Of a stretch of DNA of 64,000 nucleotides, positions 52,957 through 61,278 are shown piece after piece. The notes beneath the pieces were generated by a model. The model was not told the DNA's origin. It was given only the letters and a program-made list of their open reading frames with translations, and made no database searches. Both the position numbers and the translations under genes were made by a program. The stretch's first letter is position 1. Every line of letters begins with the position of its first letter. The stretch comes from Dethiobacter alkaliphilus (GTDB lineage Bacteria; Bacillota; Dethiobacteria; DTU022; UBA8154), in the NCBI GenBank assembly GCA_016841605.1, contig JAENYV010000005.1, positions 8,103-72,102 on the forward strand. Direction: 5' to 3'.

Positions 52957-53871
52957 TTGCGTTTAATGAAAAAAGAACGCATTTTTACGATAATCGTTGT
53001 TCCTCATTCTGAAGATTCAGTATTCAGTTTTCGTCTTTCACTTTTTTTCTTTCAAATATTGTGTCTTTTTTTAATAGGAAGCGTTGTTTTAAGTTTAATT
53101 ATTTGTAAAAATTATTACAATGCAGAAAAAAAATTAATAGAGTTGAATGAAATTAAGCTAGAAAATTGTCGTCTAAGAGATAGTATGGATTTATTTGCTC
53201 AAGAAACAGAAGATCTGAAATTACAATTGGCGCAAATGAGTATTTTAAGTAGCGAGATTAAAGCACTTGCCGAAATATCATCTTTAGATCAAGAATTGAA
53301 AGGAAGTAGTTTGTTTTTCGAAGAGCAGGAGCTGACCCATAATATTATAGCAGGCAGAGGAGGTAATCCAGTTCTAGATCGTGTTCATATAAATATTTCA
53401 ATGCTTCAGCAGTCTATTCCTCAAAAAAAAGAACAATTATTTCAAATTAAAAATGATCTGCAAGAATATCAACGAGAATTAGCTTGTACACCTTCTATTT
53501 GGCCTACTAGAGGTAAAATTTCATCTCCGTTTGGTCTAAGAAATTCACCTTTTACAGGTAAAAAAGAATTTCATTATGGACTTGATATTGCAGCACCTAG
53601 TGGAACTCCAATTTATGCTGCTGCGGATGGTAAAATTATTGAAGCTAAGTATCGAAGGGGAACAGGAAATGTAATTATTATTGATCATGGTTATTCGTTT
53701 AAAACTCTTTATGCTCATCTCTCCCGCTTTGGTATAACTCAAGGGGAAATTGTCCAAAAAGGACAGGTTATCGGTTATATTGGCAGCACTGGACTTTCTA
53801 CCGGTCCTCATCTCCATTATGAAGTTCATGTAAAAGGAGTTGCCGTTAATCCTGTAGATTTTTTATATTAA
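52957..53871 (+). CDS. Membrane-anchored M23 (LytM) peptidase
   Basis: The 304-residue version starts at TTG 52957, with AGGAGGT 9 nt upstream; an open frame reaches back to 52903 but crosses parS. One membrane segment (about 25-48) is followed by a coiled coil (about 55-170). The M23 domain is at the C-terminus (about 190-304), with zinc His and Asp in HYGLD and the HLHYE motif, all catalytic residues present. It hydrolyses cross-links in peptidoglycan. The next gene is a bactofilin, a pairing seen where the cytoskeleton positions M23 enzymes. Confidence 0.92.
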   Translation: MRLMKKERIFTIIVVPHSEDSVFSFRLSLFFFQILCLFLIGSVVLSLIICKNYYNAEKKLIELNEIKLENCRLRDSMDLFAQETEDLKLQLAQMSILSSEIKALAEISSLDQELKGSSLFFEEQELTHNIIAGRGGNPVLDRVHINISMLQQSIPQKKEQLFQIKNDLQEYQRELACTPSIWPTRGKISSPFGLRNSPFTGKKEFHYGLDIAAPSGTPIYAAADGKIIEAKYRRGTGNVIIIDHGYSFKTLYAHLSRFGITQGEIVQKGQVIGYIGSTGLSTGPHLHYEVHVKGVAVNPVDFLY

Positions 53872-53886
53872 ATGTTATGGCGCATC

Positions 53887-53929
53887 GCCGGGATTTTGCA
53901 CGAGCTGAAAAAGTAGCACCTTGCCCGGC
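53887..53929 (+). terminator. Possible weak terminator before the bactofilin gene
   Basis: GCCGGG (53887-53892) pairs with CCCGGC (53924-53929) around a 31-nt loop and is followed by TTTTC. The long loop makes it weak. Confidence 0.35.
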
Positions 53930-53980
53930 TTTTCACCCAGGTTCAAAAATAAGAGAAATTATATAGAAAGGCAGATTAAA

Positions 53981-54490
53981 TTGCTTAAAAAAGAAAAAAA
54001 TAAATTTAATGGGAAGATAATTAATACATTAATCGGTCCTGAAACATCAATGAAAGGCAAATTGTATGCAAAAGGAATTATTCGCATTGAAGGCTTTTTT
54101 AAAGGTGAAATTGAAACGGAAAATGATCTTATTATTGGAGAACATGCCTATATTAAAGGCAATATCAATTGTCTTAATGCTACAATTGCCGGTAGAGTGG
54201 AAGGTAATATAGAGGCCAAAAAAAAAATAGAGGTTTTAAAGTCGGGAATTCTTTTTGGAGATATAAATACGGGTAGTTTGATGATGGAAGATGGTTCCTT
54301 TTTTTCCGGAAAGTGCTTAATGAATGATAGAGAAGAAAAATTAAGAGAGGGAATTAATGAATTATCTTTTTTCGAAATAAAAAAAAATGAGCAGATAAAT
54401 TGTATAAGTAAAGATAATAATGGAACTCAGTTAAATGGAAAAGAAAAATTTAAAACAATTGATTTAAAGAAGCAGTTGGCAAAGAAATAA
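53981..54490 (+). CDS. Bactofilin-family cytoskeletal protein
   Basis: The 169-residue version starts at TTG 53981 (GAAAGG about 9 nt upstream); the frame opens further upstream at 53921 without a site. The core (about 15-110) is the polymer-forming beta-helix pattern: TSMKGKLYAKGIIRIEG, KGEIETENDLIIGEHAYIKG, ATIAGRVEGNIEAKKKIEVL. Ends are charged and flexible. Bactofilins polymerise at the membrane and recruit peptidoglycan enzymes. It directly follows the M23 gene, the likely partner. Confidence 0.9.
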   Translation: MLKKEKNKFNGKIINTLIGPETSMKGKLYAKGIIRIEGFFKGEIETENDLIIGEHAYIKGNINCLNATIAGRVEGNIEAKKKIEVLKSGILFGDINTGSLMMEDGSFFSGKCLMNDREEKLREGINELSFFEIKKNEQINCISKDNNGTQLNGKEKFKTIDLKKQLAKK

Positions 54491-54508
54491 CTTTAACGAT
54501 ACAGAATA

Positions 54509-55102
54509 TTATGGATGAGCCAACCATGATATGTTATCGAGCGTGCAGGTAATACCTTTACTAATAAAGCGTGCGAGATTGAAGACAAGATTTAACCTTG
54601 TGCTTTGAAGGACCATAAAATCCATAAATCCTCCAACGTTGACAATTCCTGTAATATATAGATTTCCTACGGAAGGAAGTTCTTTTTTAACGGCGGCTCC
54701 AGGTTTAAGGCCGCCGTTTCCTAATTCTACGAAGCCAATATTGCTTTTTTTGCCGAGAGAAGCATCAACTGCAAGAATAATAGGAGAAAAGAAATTTAGT
54801 TCGATATTAGCCAGTTTTTGTTCGAGGTTAAGGGCATGCACCGGTTCCGATAAAGTTCCCATAATTTTTATAGAGTTAGTTAAATTATTTTCCAGCATAC
54901 TTCCAATAAGAGGTCCCAAAGCATCTCCTGTCGATCGATCACTACCTATACAAAGAATAATAAATTCAGATGTTTGACGAGGCATATTAATTAATAAGGA
55001 AGAAAGAGTAAGAATAAAAGTATGTAATGCTTTATTTTCTTCCGGATTAATAAGAATTTTTGTTTCTTTGTTAGGGTAAAATATTTTTTTAGTTAAGTTC
55101 AT
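54509..55102 (-). CDS. yyaC: Sporulation protein YyaC (GPR-related)
   Basis: The 197-residue DUF1256 protein resembles germination protease GPR. The core LCIGSDRSTGDALGPLIGSML and ILAVDASLGKKSNIGFVELG are visible. The start is ATG 55102 (GGAG about 11 nt ahead); the frame runs on to 55183. It is the only gene on the minus strand right of oriC, and sits near parB as in Bacillus. Its presence supports a spore-forming host; the precise substrate is unknown. Confidence 0.92.
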   Translation of the reverse strand: MNLTKKIFYPNKETKILINPEENKALHTFILTLSSLLINMPRQTSEFIILCIGSDRSTGDALGPLIGSMLENNLTNSIKIMGTLSEPVHALNLEQKLANIELNFFSPIILAVDASLGKKSNIGFVELGNGGLKPGAAVKKELPSVGNLYITGIVNVGGFMDFMVLQSTRLNLVFNLARFISKGITCTLDNISWLAHP

Positions 55103-55310
55103 TAAGATATTTTCTCCATTTAAAAGTAATTGCTTAAAGATATTAACCAGTATGCCTGTTAAAAAGAAAATTATGTATTTCAAGGCAGGATTTTTACTTG
55201 ACTATGAAGAATATTTATTTTTGCGAGTAGAGCATAAAGAGCATAAATCATAAGTAATAGTTGAAATTTGTCCAAACGCGTATTACCAATAAAAAAGGAG
55301 GAATATTCAA

Positions 55311-55973
55311 ATGCATTTAATTATTATGGGACCTCCTGGAGCAGGGAAGGGAACCCAGGCAGAAAGATTAACAAAAGAATTTTCCCTCTTACATATTTCG
55401 ACCGGCGATATATTTCGTAATGCTGTCAAAGAAGGAACAGAGATGGGTCTGAAAGCCAAAGAATATATGGATAAAGGTACTCTTGTACCGGATGAAATTG
55501 TTATCGGCATTGTTAGAGAAAGACTTGCAAAGCCGGATTGTGCCGGAGGAGTCTTACTTGATGGTTTTCCTCGTACTTTAGAACAAGCGGAATCATTGAA
55601 TGAAGTATTAAATGATGTGGGAATAGTTTTTGATGCAGTAATAAATATAGATGTTAATGAAGAAGAATTAATTAATCGGTTGACTGGCAGAAGAGTCTGC
55701 CGTAATTGTGGTACAACCTATCATATTAAATTTAATCCTCCCAAGGTTAGGACAATTTGCGATCATTGTGGAGGGGAACTTTATCAGAGAAGCGATGATA
55801 CTATTGATACGGTTAAAGAAAGGCTTATTGTTTATAAAAAACAGACACTTCCTATGATTGACTATTATCAGCGCAAAGGAATTTTGAAGACCTTTGATGG
55901 TGCTGGAGATATTAATGATGTTTTTTTAGATATTAAAGCCTATTTAGATGGTAAAAAAGAAAAGTTGGACTGA
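55311..55973 (+). CDS. adk: Adenylate kinase, zinc-lid type
   Basis: The 220-residue enzyme balances AMP, ADP and ATP. Seen are the P-loop [23 protein letters not shown], the signature [13 protein letters not shown] and a zinc lid with Cys pairs CRNC and CDHC (about 128-152). GGAGG is 9 nt ahead of the ATG. It is far from its usual secY/rpl context. It is followed 3 bp on by mscS. Confidence 0.97.
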   Translation: MHLIIMGPPGAGKGTQAERLTKEFSLLHISTGDIFRNAVKEGTEMGLKAKEYMDKGTLVPDEIVIGIVRERLAKPDCAGGVLLDGFPRTLEQAESLNEVLNDVGIVFDAVINIDVNEEELINRLTGRRVCRNCGTTYHIKFNPPKVRTICDHCGGELYQRSDDTIDTVKERLIVYKKQTLPMIDYYQRKGILKTFDGAGDINDVFLDIKAYLDGKKEKLD

Positions 55974-55976
55974 TTA

Positions 55977-56840
55977 ATGTTAATCTATATTGATATTGTG
56001 AGAGAGTATATTCACCAGATTCCGGAAATGTGGCAAGAATTGTTCTTACAGTGGGGCGGAGGTTTTCTCCGCCTTATTCTTATCATTCTTCTTGCGAAGC
56101 TGCTACTAAATTTTGGTTTTAGATTTATTGATAGTATTTTTAGGAAACGGGAACGGGGTTTTTCACTTGGTGAAAAAACGCAAATGTTTAGCGGCTTTTT
56201 TAAAAGTTTTTTTCGATATTTAATAATTTTTATAGCTTCTATGATGATCTTAAAAGAGTTTCACATCGATTTAACTCCTATTTTAGCGGGTGCCGGCATT
56301 GCCGGATTGGCCATTGGCTTCGGTGCCCAAAGTCTTGTAAAGGACGTAATTACTGGTTTTTTTATAATTATTGAGGACCAGTTTTCCGTTGGTGATTATG
56401 TAAGAGTAGATTCCTTTAGCGGTTTTGTTGAACAGGTTGGACTTCGAGCAAGCAGAATTCAAGATTTTGACGGGCAGTTGCATATTATTCCGAACAGCAA
56501 GATAGAAATTGTTACCAATTTTAGCCGTGGTCCACAACGAGCTTTGGTGGATATTTCCGTGGCTTATGAAGAAAATATTGATTATGTCTTAGATGTTTTA
56601 AAAGAGCTTTGTGAAAAGTTTGCTGCCGATTATCCGGATATTACGGAAGGTCCTACTGTGCTCGGTATTGTTGATATGGGAGAATCAGATGTTGTTGTGA
56701 GAATTATTGCCGGCACCCAGCCCTTGCAGCAATGGCATATTGAGCGCGAATTGCGAAGAGAAATTAAAAAAAGTTTTAAAGAAAAAGAAATCGAAATTCC
56801 TTATCCTAAAAGAGCAATTTATTTACAACAGAATATCTGA
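55977..56840 (+). CDS. Small-conductance mechanosensitive channel (MscS family)
   Basis: The 287-residue protein has three membrane helices (about 28-50, 72-95, 98-122), the last with the Gly/Ala-rich pore line GAGIAGLAIGFGAQSLVKD. The beta domain follows (FSVGDYVRVDSFSGFVEQVG, IPNSKIEIVTNFS) and a C-terminal cage. It opens under membrane tension to release solutes in osmotic shock. It begins 3 bp after adk. Confidence 0.93.
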   Translation: MLIYIDIVREYIHQIPEMWQELFLQWGGGFLRLILIILLAKLLLNFGFRFIDSIFRKRERGFSLGEKTQMFSGFFKSFFRYLIIFIASMMILKEFHIDLTPILAGAGIAGLAIGFGAQSLVKDVITGFFIIIEDQFSVGDYVRVDSFSGFVEQVGLRASRIQDFDGQLHIIPNSKIEIVTNFSRGPQRALVDISVAYEENIDYVLDVLKELCEKFAADYPDITEGPTVLGIVDMGESDVVVRIIAGTQPLQQWHIERELRREIKKSFKEKEIEIPYPKRAIYLQQNI

Positions 56841-56900
56841 AAAGGAAAGATAGTCGAATAAAGATATTAAGAATGGTTTAGAGTTTGAGGTGATGGTAGG

Positions 56901-57083
56901 ATGTATAAGCTGGGGCAAATTGTAAGGATGAAAAAACAACATCCCTGTGGAGAAGAACGCTGGGTTATTATTAGAGTTGGTATGGATTTTCGCATTAAAT
57001 GTTTAAAGTGCGGCAGGAGCATTCTATTACCCCGTAGAAAGTTTGAAAGAATGGTGAAAGAGATAATACAAGAACCTGAATAG
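56901..57083 (+). CDS. DUF951 protein (YyzM-like)
   Basis: The 60-residue, small basic protein has the DUF951 signature: GQIVRMKKQHPCGEERW, FRIKCLKCGRSILLPR. Three Cys (HPCG and CLKCG) suggest a metal site. GAGGTGATGG lies ahead of the ATG. In Bacillus the gene sits near ychF (yyaF), as here. Function unknown. Confidence 0.9.
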   Translation: MYKLGQIVRMKKQHPCGEERWVIIRVGMDFRIKCLKCGRSILLPRRKFERMVKEIIQEPE

Positions 57084-57130
57084 TACTATAGCTATTTCAG
57101 ATAACTTTGATTAAATTGAGGGAAGAGATT

Positions 57131-58231
57131 ATGGGATTTAAATGCGGTATTGTAGGTTTACCTAATGTGGGAAAATCGACTTTATTTACAGCACTTTCTA
57201 ATTTGCCGGTGGAAAGGGCAAATTTTCCTTTTTGTACTATTGAGCCGAACAAAGGGATTATTCCACTAGAAGATAATAGACTTGTAGAAGTAGGAAAAAT
57301 CGTCGCGGCGCAAAAGATCACACCGGCAACGCTGACAATTGTTGATATTGCTGGTTTAATTAAAGGTGCCAGCAAGGGTGAAGGGTTAGGCAATCGTTTT
57401 TTGGCACATATCAGGGAAATGGATCTTCTTCTTTATGTTGTTCGGGGATTTCGCTCCCCTGATGTTCCCCATGTAACAGGTAATCCGTCTCCCCGGAAAG
57501 ATATAGAGGTTGTCGAGTTGGAACTGATTCTTGCCGATTTAAATGTAATTGAGAAGCGATTGGAAAAAACGGTTAAGATGCTAAAAGGAGGTACGAAGGA
57601 ACTCTTCGAAGAAAAAGAGCTTTTGGAGCAGATGATCAACCATCTTAACACCGGTAAATCTGCCGGAAGTTTTTCAAGTGGCCCGAAAGAAAAGAAAATA
57701 ATTCAAAATTGGCAGCTTTTAACCGATAAACCAGTTATTTTTGTTCTTAACATTGGGGAAGAAAGTTTATTAAAAGAGGATTATCAACAAGTAATTCAGG
57801 AAGCTAGAGAAGTGGCCGCAGAAAAAGAAGCTCCTTTTATGAGTATCTGTGCTTCATTGGAAGCGGATCTGCTTTCCCTTGAGGATGAAGAAAAAAAATT
57901 TTTTTTACAGGAATATGGAATTAAGGATATTGGTCTTACGGAAGTTACTCGTCTTGGCTATTCCAGTCTTGATTTACTTACATTTTTTACAATTAAGGGA
58001 AAAGAAACCCGGGCTTGGCCTGTAAAAGAAGGGGCGACTGCAAAGGAAAGTGCAGGTAAAATTCATAGTGATATTGAGCGAGGTTTTATTGCAGCAGAAG
58101 TTGTTTATTGGGAAGAGTTGGTTCGAGCCGGTTCGCTTGCTATTGTCAAGGAAAAAGGAATTTTGAGATTGGAAGGAAAGGACTACCAGGTTAAAGATGG
58201 CGATGTAATTTCGTTCCGTTTTAAAGTATAA
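57131..58231 (+). CDS. ychF: Redox-regulated ATPase YchF
   Basis: The 366-residue Obg-family protein binds ATP rather than GTP. Seen are G1 GLPNVGKSTLFTALS, G3 VDIAGLIKGASKGEGLGN, the NIGE stretch in place of NKxD, and a C-terminal TGS-like domain ending DVISFRFKV. The start is ATG 57131 with GAGGGAA ahead; an in-frame TTG at 57107 is less likely. It lies between DUF951 and the AI-2E-type permease gene. Confidence 0.96.
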   Translation: MGFKCGIVGLPNVGKSTLFTALSNLPVERANFPFCTIEPNKGIIPLEDNRLVEVGKIVAAQKITPATLTIVDIAGLIKGASKGEGLGNRFLAHIREMDLLLYVVRGFRSPDVPHVTGNPSPRKDIEVVELELILADLNVIEKRLEKTVKMLKGGTKELFEEKELLEQMINHLNTGKSAGSFSSGPKEKKIIQNWQLLTDKPVIFVLNIGEESLLKEDYQQVIQEAREVAAEKEAPFMSICASLEADLLSLEDEEKKFFLQEYGIKDIGLTEVTRLGYSSLDLLTFFTIKGKETRAWPVKEGATAKESAGKIHSDIERGFIAAEVVYWEELVRAGSLAIVKEKGILRLEGKDYQVKDGDVISFRFKV

Positions 58232-58278
58232 AAAAATAAAAGATAAAATATAAATTGCTGCTCGGAAAGGAAAGGGCA

Positions 58279-59295
58279 ATGGCAAATAGTGCAAAAATTG
58301 TTTTCCTTATTTCTTTTCTCATCGGGCTGGTGTGGTTTGCACAAAAAATTTCATGGGTTATCGAACTGATTATTATTAGCCTTTTAATTGTCTATATTCT
58401 TTATCCTATTACGGAGTATTTAAAAGAGAAACGAAAGGTTTCGCATCTTTTTGCTGTTATTGTTACATTTATTTGTTTTATGATTATTATCCTGACTATG
58501 ATTGGCCTAGTAATTCCTGTTTTTCAAAAAGAATTACAGGATATAGCGAACGATTTGCCCGAATATATTTCCCAGATTCAGTATTTTATTGAAGAAGCTG
58601 CGAATTATTTAATGGCTTTTAATCTGGGGCCGGAAATCATGAATTCTATTCTCAACTTTTCGACAAATTTGCAGCCTGTTCTAGAAGAGATAGCATCATT
58701 TAGTGTATCGATTATTTCCAGTTTTTTAGATGTGTTTTTTATCTTGTTTATTGTTTTTTATTTGCTTTATGATTTTAGAAATATACGTCAGATGTTAATA
58801 AGAATTTTGCCGAATCCATACAGAACAATTGGTGAAGATATTATCGGCATTGTTGATCGTAATTTTGGAAATTATATTAGAGGAAATATTATCCGATGTA
58901 CTATTGTTGGTCTTTTAACGGGATTTGTTCTTTTTGCTGTGGGAATGCCCTATTCATTTCTCTTGGGGATCATTGCCGGTCTTTTAAATATAATTCTTTA
59001 TATTGGTCCCTATATAGCGGCGGTTCCTGCACTTATTTTAAGTTTTTCTCCTCACACGCCTTCGCCTGTTATTGTCATCCTTATCTATTTGATTGTTCAG
59101 ATTATTGACGGGGTGCTTCTTTCACCACTGCTCCTTGGTCAGGCAGTTAAGCTAAAACCCATAACCGTAATTATCTCACTCCTGATTGGTCAACAATTGG
59201 CCGGTATCCTTGGTATGATCCTTTCTACACCTGTCGCCGGAATTATCCGGAGTCTTCTTGAATACTTCGACCGGAAAAGAGAAAAGGCAAGATAG
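58279..59295 (+). CDS. AI-2E family transporter / PerM-type permease
   Basis: The 338-residue protein starts at ATG 58279 (GGAAAGGG ahead). It has about eight hydrophobic segments (N-terminal pair, ~55-85, ~150-175, and a C-terminal set from ~205 to 330). The family stretch FGNYIRGNIIRCTIVGLLTGF and the ending AGIIRSLLEYFDRKREK are recognisable. Family members export varied substrates or act as Na+/H+ antiporters. Nothing here tells which. Confidence 0.88.
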   Translation: MANSAKIVFLISFLIGLVWFAQKISWVIELIIISLLIVYILYPITEYLKEKRKVSHLFAVIVTFICFMIIILTMIGLVIPVFQKELQDIANDLPEYISQIQYFIEEAANYLMAFNLGPEIMNSILNFSTNLQPVLEEIASFSVSIISSFLDVFFILFIVFYLLYDFRNIRQMLIRILPNPYRTIGEDIIGIVDRNFGNYIRGNIIRCTIVGLLTGFVLFAVGMPYSFLLGIIAGLLNIILYIGPYIAAVPALILSFSPHTPSPVIVILIYLIVQIIDGVLLSPLLLGQAVKLKPITVIISLLIGQQLAGILGMILSTPVAGIIRSLLEYFDRKREKAR

Positions 59296-59385
59296 CTAAG
59301 TTTTTCCAGTAATACTTCAAGATAAGTTTAAAGTTATAGAGCAGGTAGACGTGATGTGATGTTAAATTAAAAGTTAACAGGTCTC

Positions 59386-59414
59386 TTGCACGAGTTGCCC
59401 TGTTGTGTTATTAT
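59386..59414 (+). promoter_or_regulatory. Promoter of the rpsF-ssb-rpsR operon
   Basis: TTGCAC (59386-59391), a 17-bp spacer and TATTAT (59409-59414) make a strong sigma-A promoter about 94 bp before rpsF. Confidence 0.7.
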
Positions 59415-59439
59415 TATTGCCGTAATGTTCACAGATAGC

Positions 59440-59507
59440 GGAAAAAAGCTTTAACCCTGCTTCCTTTACCGAAGGAGGCCGTTAGTCCGAAGGGAGGTGA
59501 AGAAAAC
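59440..59507 (+). promoter_or_regulatory. rpsF leader, possible S6:S18 autoregulatory element
   Basis: The leader has CCTTTACCGAAGGAGG, then CCGTTAGTCCGAAGGGAGG before the ATG. The repeated CCGAAGG units and the ribosome binding site can pair into alternative small hairpins. Firmicutes with rpsF-ssb-rpsR often have an S6:S18-binding leader with exposed CCG; this match is suggestive only. Confidence 0.5.
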
Positions 59508-59846
59508 ATGTCAATGTATGAAGTAATGTTTATTATCCAACCGGATTTGGAAGGCGAACTTCTTGAAGGAGCCATCAGTAAGGTACAGGATCTTTTAGAG
59601 AAAGAAGGAGCCCGGATCGTTAATCTTAAAAAAGTGGGTAAACGCAGACTGGCCTATGAAATTAACGATTTTAAAGAAGGCTTTTATATTTTGCTTAATG
59701 TGGAATCTGAGTTTACGATAGTTCCTGTTTTGGAGCACTTTTTTAAAGTTACGGAAGGGTATCTTCGTTATATCGTAATTCGTCTGGAAGAGGAAAAGAA
59801 AAAAGAAAAGAAGGTTACCAAGGAGAACGTTGAGGAAAACGTATAA
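59508..59846 (+). CDS. rpsF: Ribosomal protein bS6
   Basis: The 112-residue 30S protein opens MSMYEVMFIIQPDLEG and carries VGKRRLAYEINDFKEGFYILLN, the bS6 hallmarks. The tail is Lys/Glu-rich. AGGGAGG lies 8 nt ahead. It starts the classic rpsF-ssb-rpsR operon, where S6 and S18 bind each other on the ribosome. Confidence 0.98.
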   Translation: MSMYEVMFIIQPDLEGELLEGAISKVQDLLEKEGARIVNLKKVGKRRLAYEINDFKEGFYILLNVESEFTIVPVLEHFFKVTEGYLRYIVIRLEEEKKKEKKVTKENVEENV

Positions 59847-59928
59847 AAAAGAACGATGAGTTTTTCCTGCCTTGAAAGATGAAGGTGGGCCGGGCGATAT
59901 AAATCTGTTTATTCCATGGGGTGATAAG

Positions 59929-60327
59929 ATGTTAAACAGGATCATTTTAATCGGACGGCTGGCACAGGATCCGGAATTGCGTTATACACAGACCGAGGGA
60001 GTTGCTGTGGCTACTTTTAGCATTGCGGTTGAACGTCCTTTTTCTAATCAGAAAGGCGAGAAGGAAGTGGACTTTATCCGTATAGTTGTGTGGAGGAAGC
60101 AGGCAGAAACTTGCGCAAACTATTTATCGAAAGGTAGAATGGTAGCAGTGGAAGGGCGTCTGCAGGTCCGCTCCTATGAAGACAGGGACGGTATTAAAAG
60201 GACGATTGCCGAAGTCGTTGCTTCCGGAGTTACTTTTCTTGATGGGCGTAAGGATACTACTAATGATCGGGATCGTTCTTTAAGTGGGGATAATTTTGAT
60301 GTTCATGATGACGATGTTCCGTTTTAA
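59929..60327 (+). CDS. ssb: Single-stranded DNA-binding protein
   Basis: The 132-residue OB-fold protein starts MLNRIILIGRLAQDPELRY. WRKQAETCANYLSKGRMVAVEG is typical, and the C-terminus DDDVPF is the acidic tail that recruits replication proteins. The start is ATG 59929 (GGGGTG 5 nt ahead); the frame extends upstream to 59872 without support. It is between rpsF and rpsR. Confidence 0.98.
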   Translation: MLNRIILIGRLAQDPELRYTQTEGVAVATFSIAVERPFSNQKGEKEVDFIRIVVWRKQAETCANYLSKGRMVAVEGRLQVRSYEDRDGIKRTIAEVVASGVTFLDGRKDTTNDRDRSLSGDNFDVHDDDVPF

Positions 60328-60386
60328 ATAAGAAGTGAAGATAAGAAGTGAAGGAGGCTAACCTGCCTTTATTTAGGCAATATAAC

Positions 60387-60614
60387 ATGAAGAGGGAAAA
60401 AAGAAAAGGGAAAAAAAAGGTCTGCAGTTTTTGTGTTGATAAAGTCGATTACATTGACTATAAATTATCTGAAAAGCTTCGCCGGTTCATCACAGACCGC
60501 GGTAAAATTTTGCCAAGACGTATTTCCGGAAATTGCGCCAAGCACCAGAGACAATTGACGACAGCTATTAAACGAGCTAGACAGATGGCCCTGCTTCCAT
60601 ATACGTCGGAATAA
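60387..60614 (+). CDS. rpsR: Ribosomal protein bS18
   Basis: The 75-residue form starts [16 protein letters not shown] at ATG 60387. The core [20 protein letters not shown] and [20 protein letters not shown] are classic bS18; CSFC and C..H suggest a zinc site. The AAGGAGG at 60351-60357 is about 30 nt ahead of this ATG, with a TGCC/GGCA mini-hairpin between. The frame is open back to a GTG at 60348, and a CTG at 60363 lies 5 nt after the AAGGAGG, so the start is uncertain. Confidence 0.95.
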   Translation: MKREKRKGKKKVCSFCVDKVDYIDYKLSEKLRRFITDRGKILPRRISGNCAKHQRQLTTAIKRARQMALLPYTSE

Positions 60615-60620
60615 AAATGA

Positions 60621-60646
60621 AGCGGTAGCTCGCCAGGGTTACCGCT
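60621..60646 (+). terminator. Terminator of the rpsF-ssb-rpsR operon
   Basis: AGCGGTA pairs with TACCGCT (extra pairs inside) and TTTT follows. It is 7 bp after the rpsR stop. Confidence 0.88.
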
Positions 60647-60766
60647 TTTTATATGCTAAAAATACCTTTTGCTGTGAAGATACACAGAAATTAGTTCTCT
60701 TTAGAGGGCAGGAAAACTGCATGGGAAAGCGAAGTATTTTACGTTGTAAGAAGGGAGTTGACGAGG

Positions 60767-61213
60767 ATGAAAATAATTTTAACCCAGGATTTACACAATC
60801 TTGGGCAAAAAGGAGAACTCAAGGAAGTTGCTTCTGGATATGCACGCAACTATCTTATTCCGAAAGGGATAGCTGTGGAGGCAACCACGGGTCAACTTAG
60901 AATGTTTCAAGCAAATAAGGAGACTCTATCCCGAAAAAGTGCTAAAGAGGAAAAAACAGCCCGGGAAATAGGAGAAAAGCTCAGCGGTAAAACTTTTACT
61001 ATAAAAGTTAAAGCCGGCGAGGCAGGCAGACTTTTCGGATCGGTAACTTCGGCAGATTTGTCTACGGTTATGGAAAAAGCCGGTTTTAAAGTAGATAAGA
61101 AGAAAATTGAAATGCCGGAACCCATTAAAGAGGTGGGGGAATTTCAAATTCAGGTAAAACTGCATCCCGAAGTTCGTGTTCCCGTGCAAGTACTCGTCGA
61201 AGCGGAAGAGTAG
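60767..61213 (+). CDS. rplI: Ribosomal protein bL9
   Basis: The 148-residue 50S protein opens MKIILTQDLHNLGQKGELKEV with ASGYARNYLIPKG, then a long central helix (about 45-75) and a C-terminal domain (80-148). The start is ATG 60767 (GGGAG about 9 nt ahead), not the in-frame TTG at 60758. It is followed by lonC and dnaB, a frequent order in Clostridia. Confidence 0.98.
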   Translation: MKIILTQDLHNLGQKGELKEVASGYARNYLIPKGIAVEATTGQLRMFQANKETLSRKSAKEEKTAREIGEKLSGKTFTIKVKAGEAGRLFGSVTSADLSTVMEKAGFKVDKKKIEMPEPIKEVGEFQIQVKLHPEVRVPVQVLVEAEE

Positions 61214-61278
61214 ACGAAGGGTTTGGGAAAGGAGGCGGCAGGGGTCCTGTTTAAGTTCAGATTTCCTGCCTGTTAAGA

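Noticed and set aside
60955-60970. Second Noc-binding site inside rplI (CCCGGGAAATA half)
   Set aside because: Only about 12 of 16 positions match and it is in coding DNA; too weak to list as a feature.
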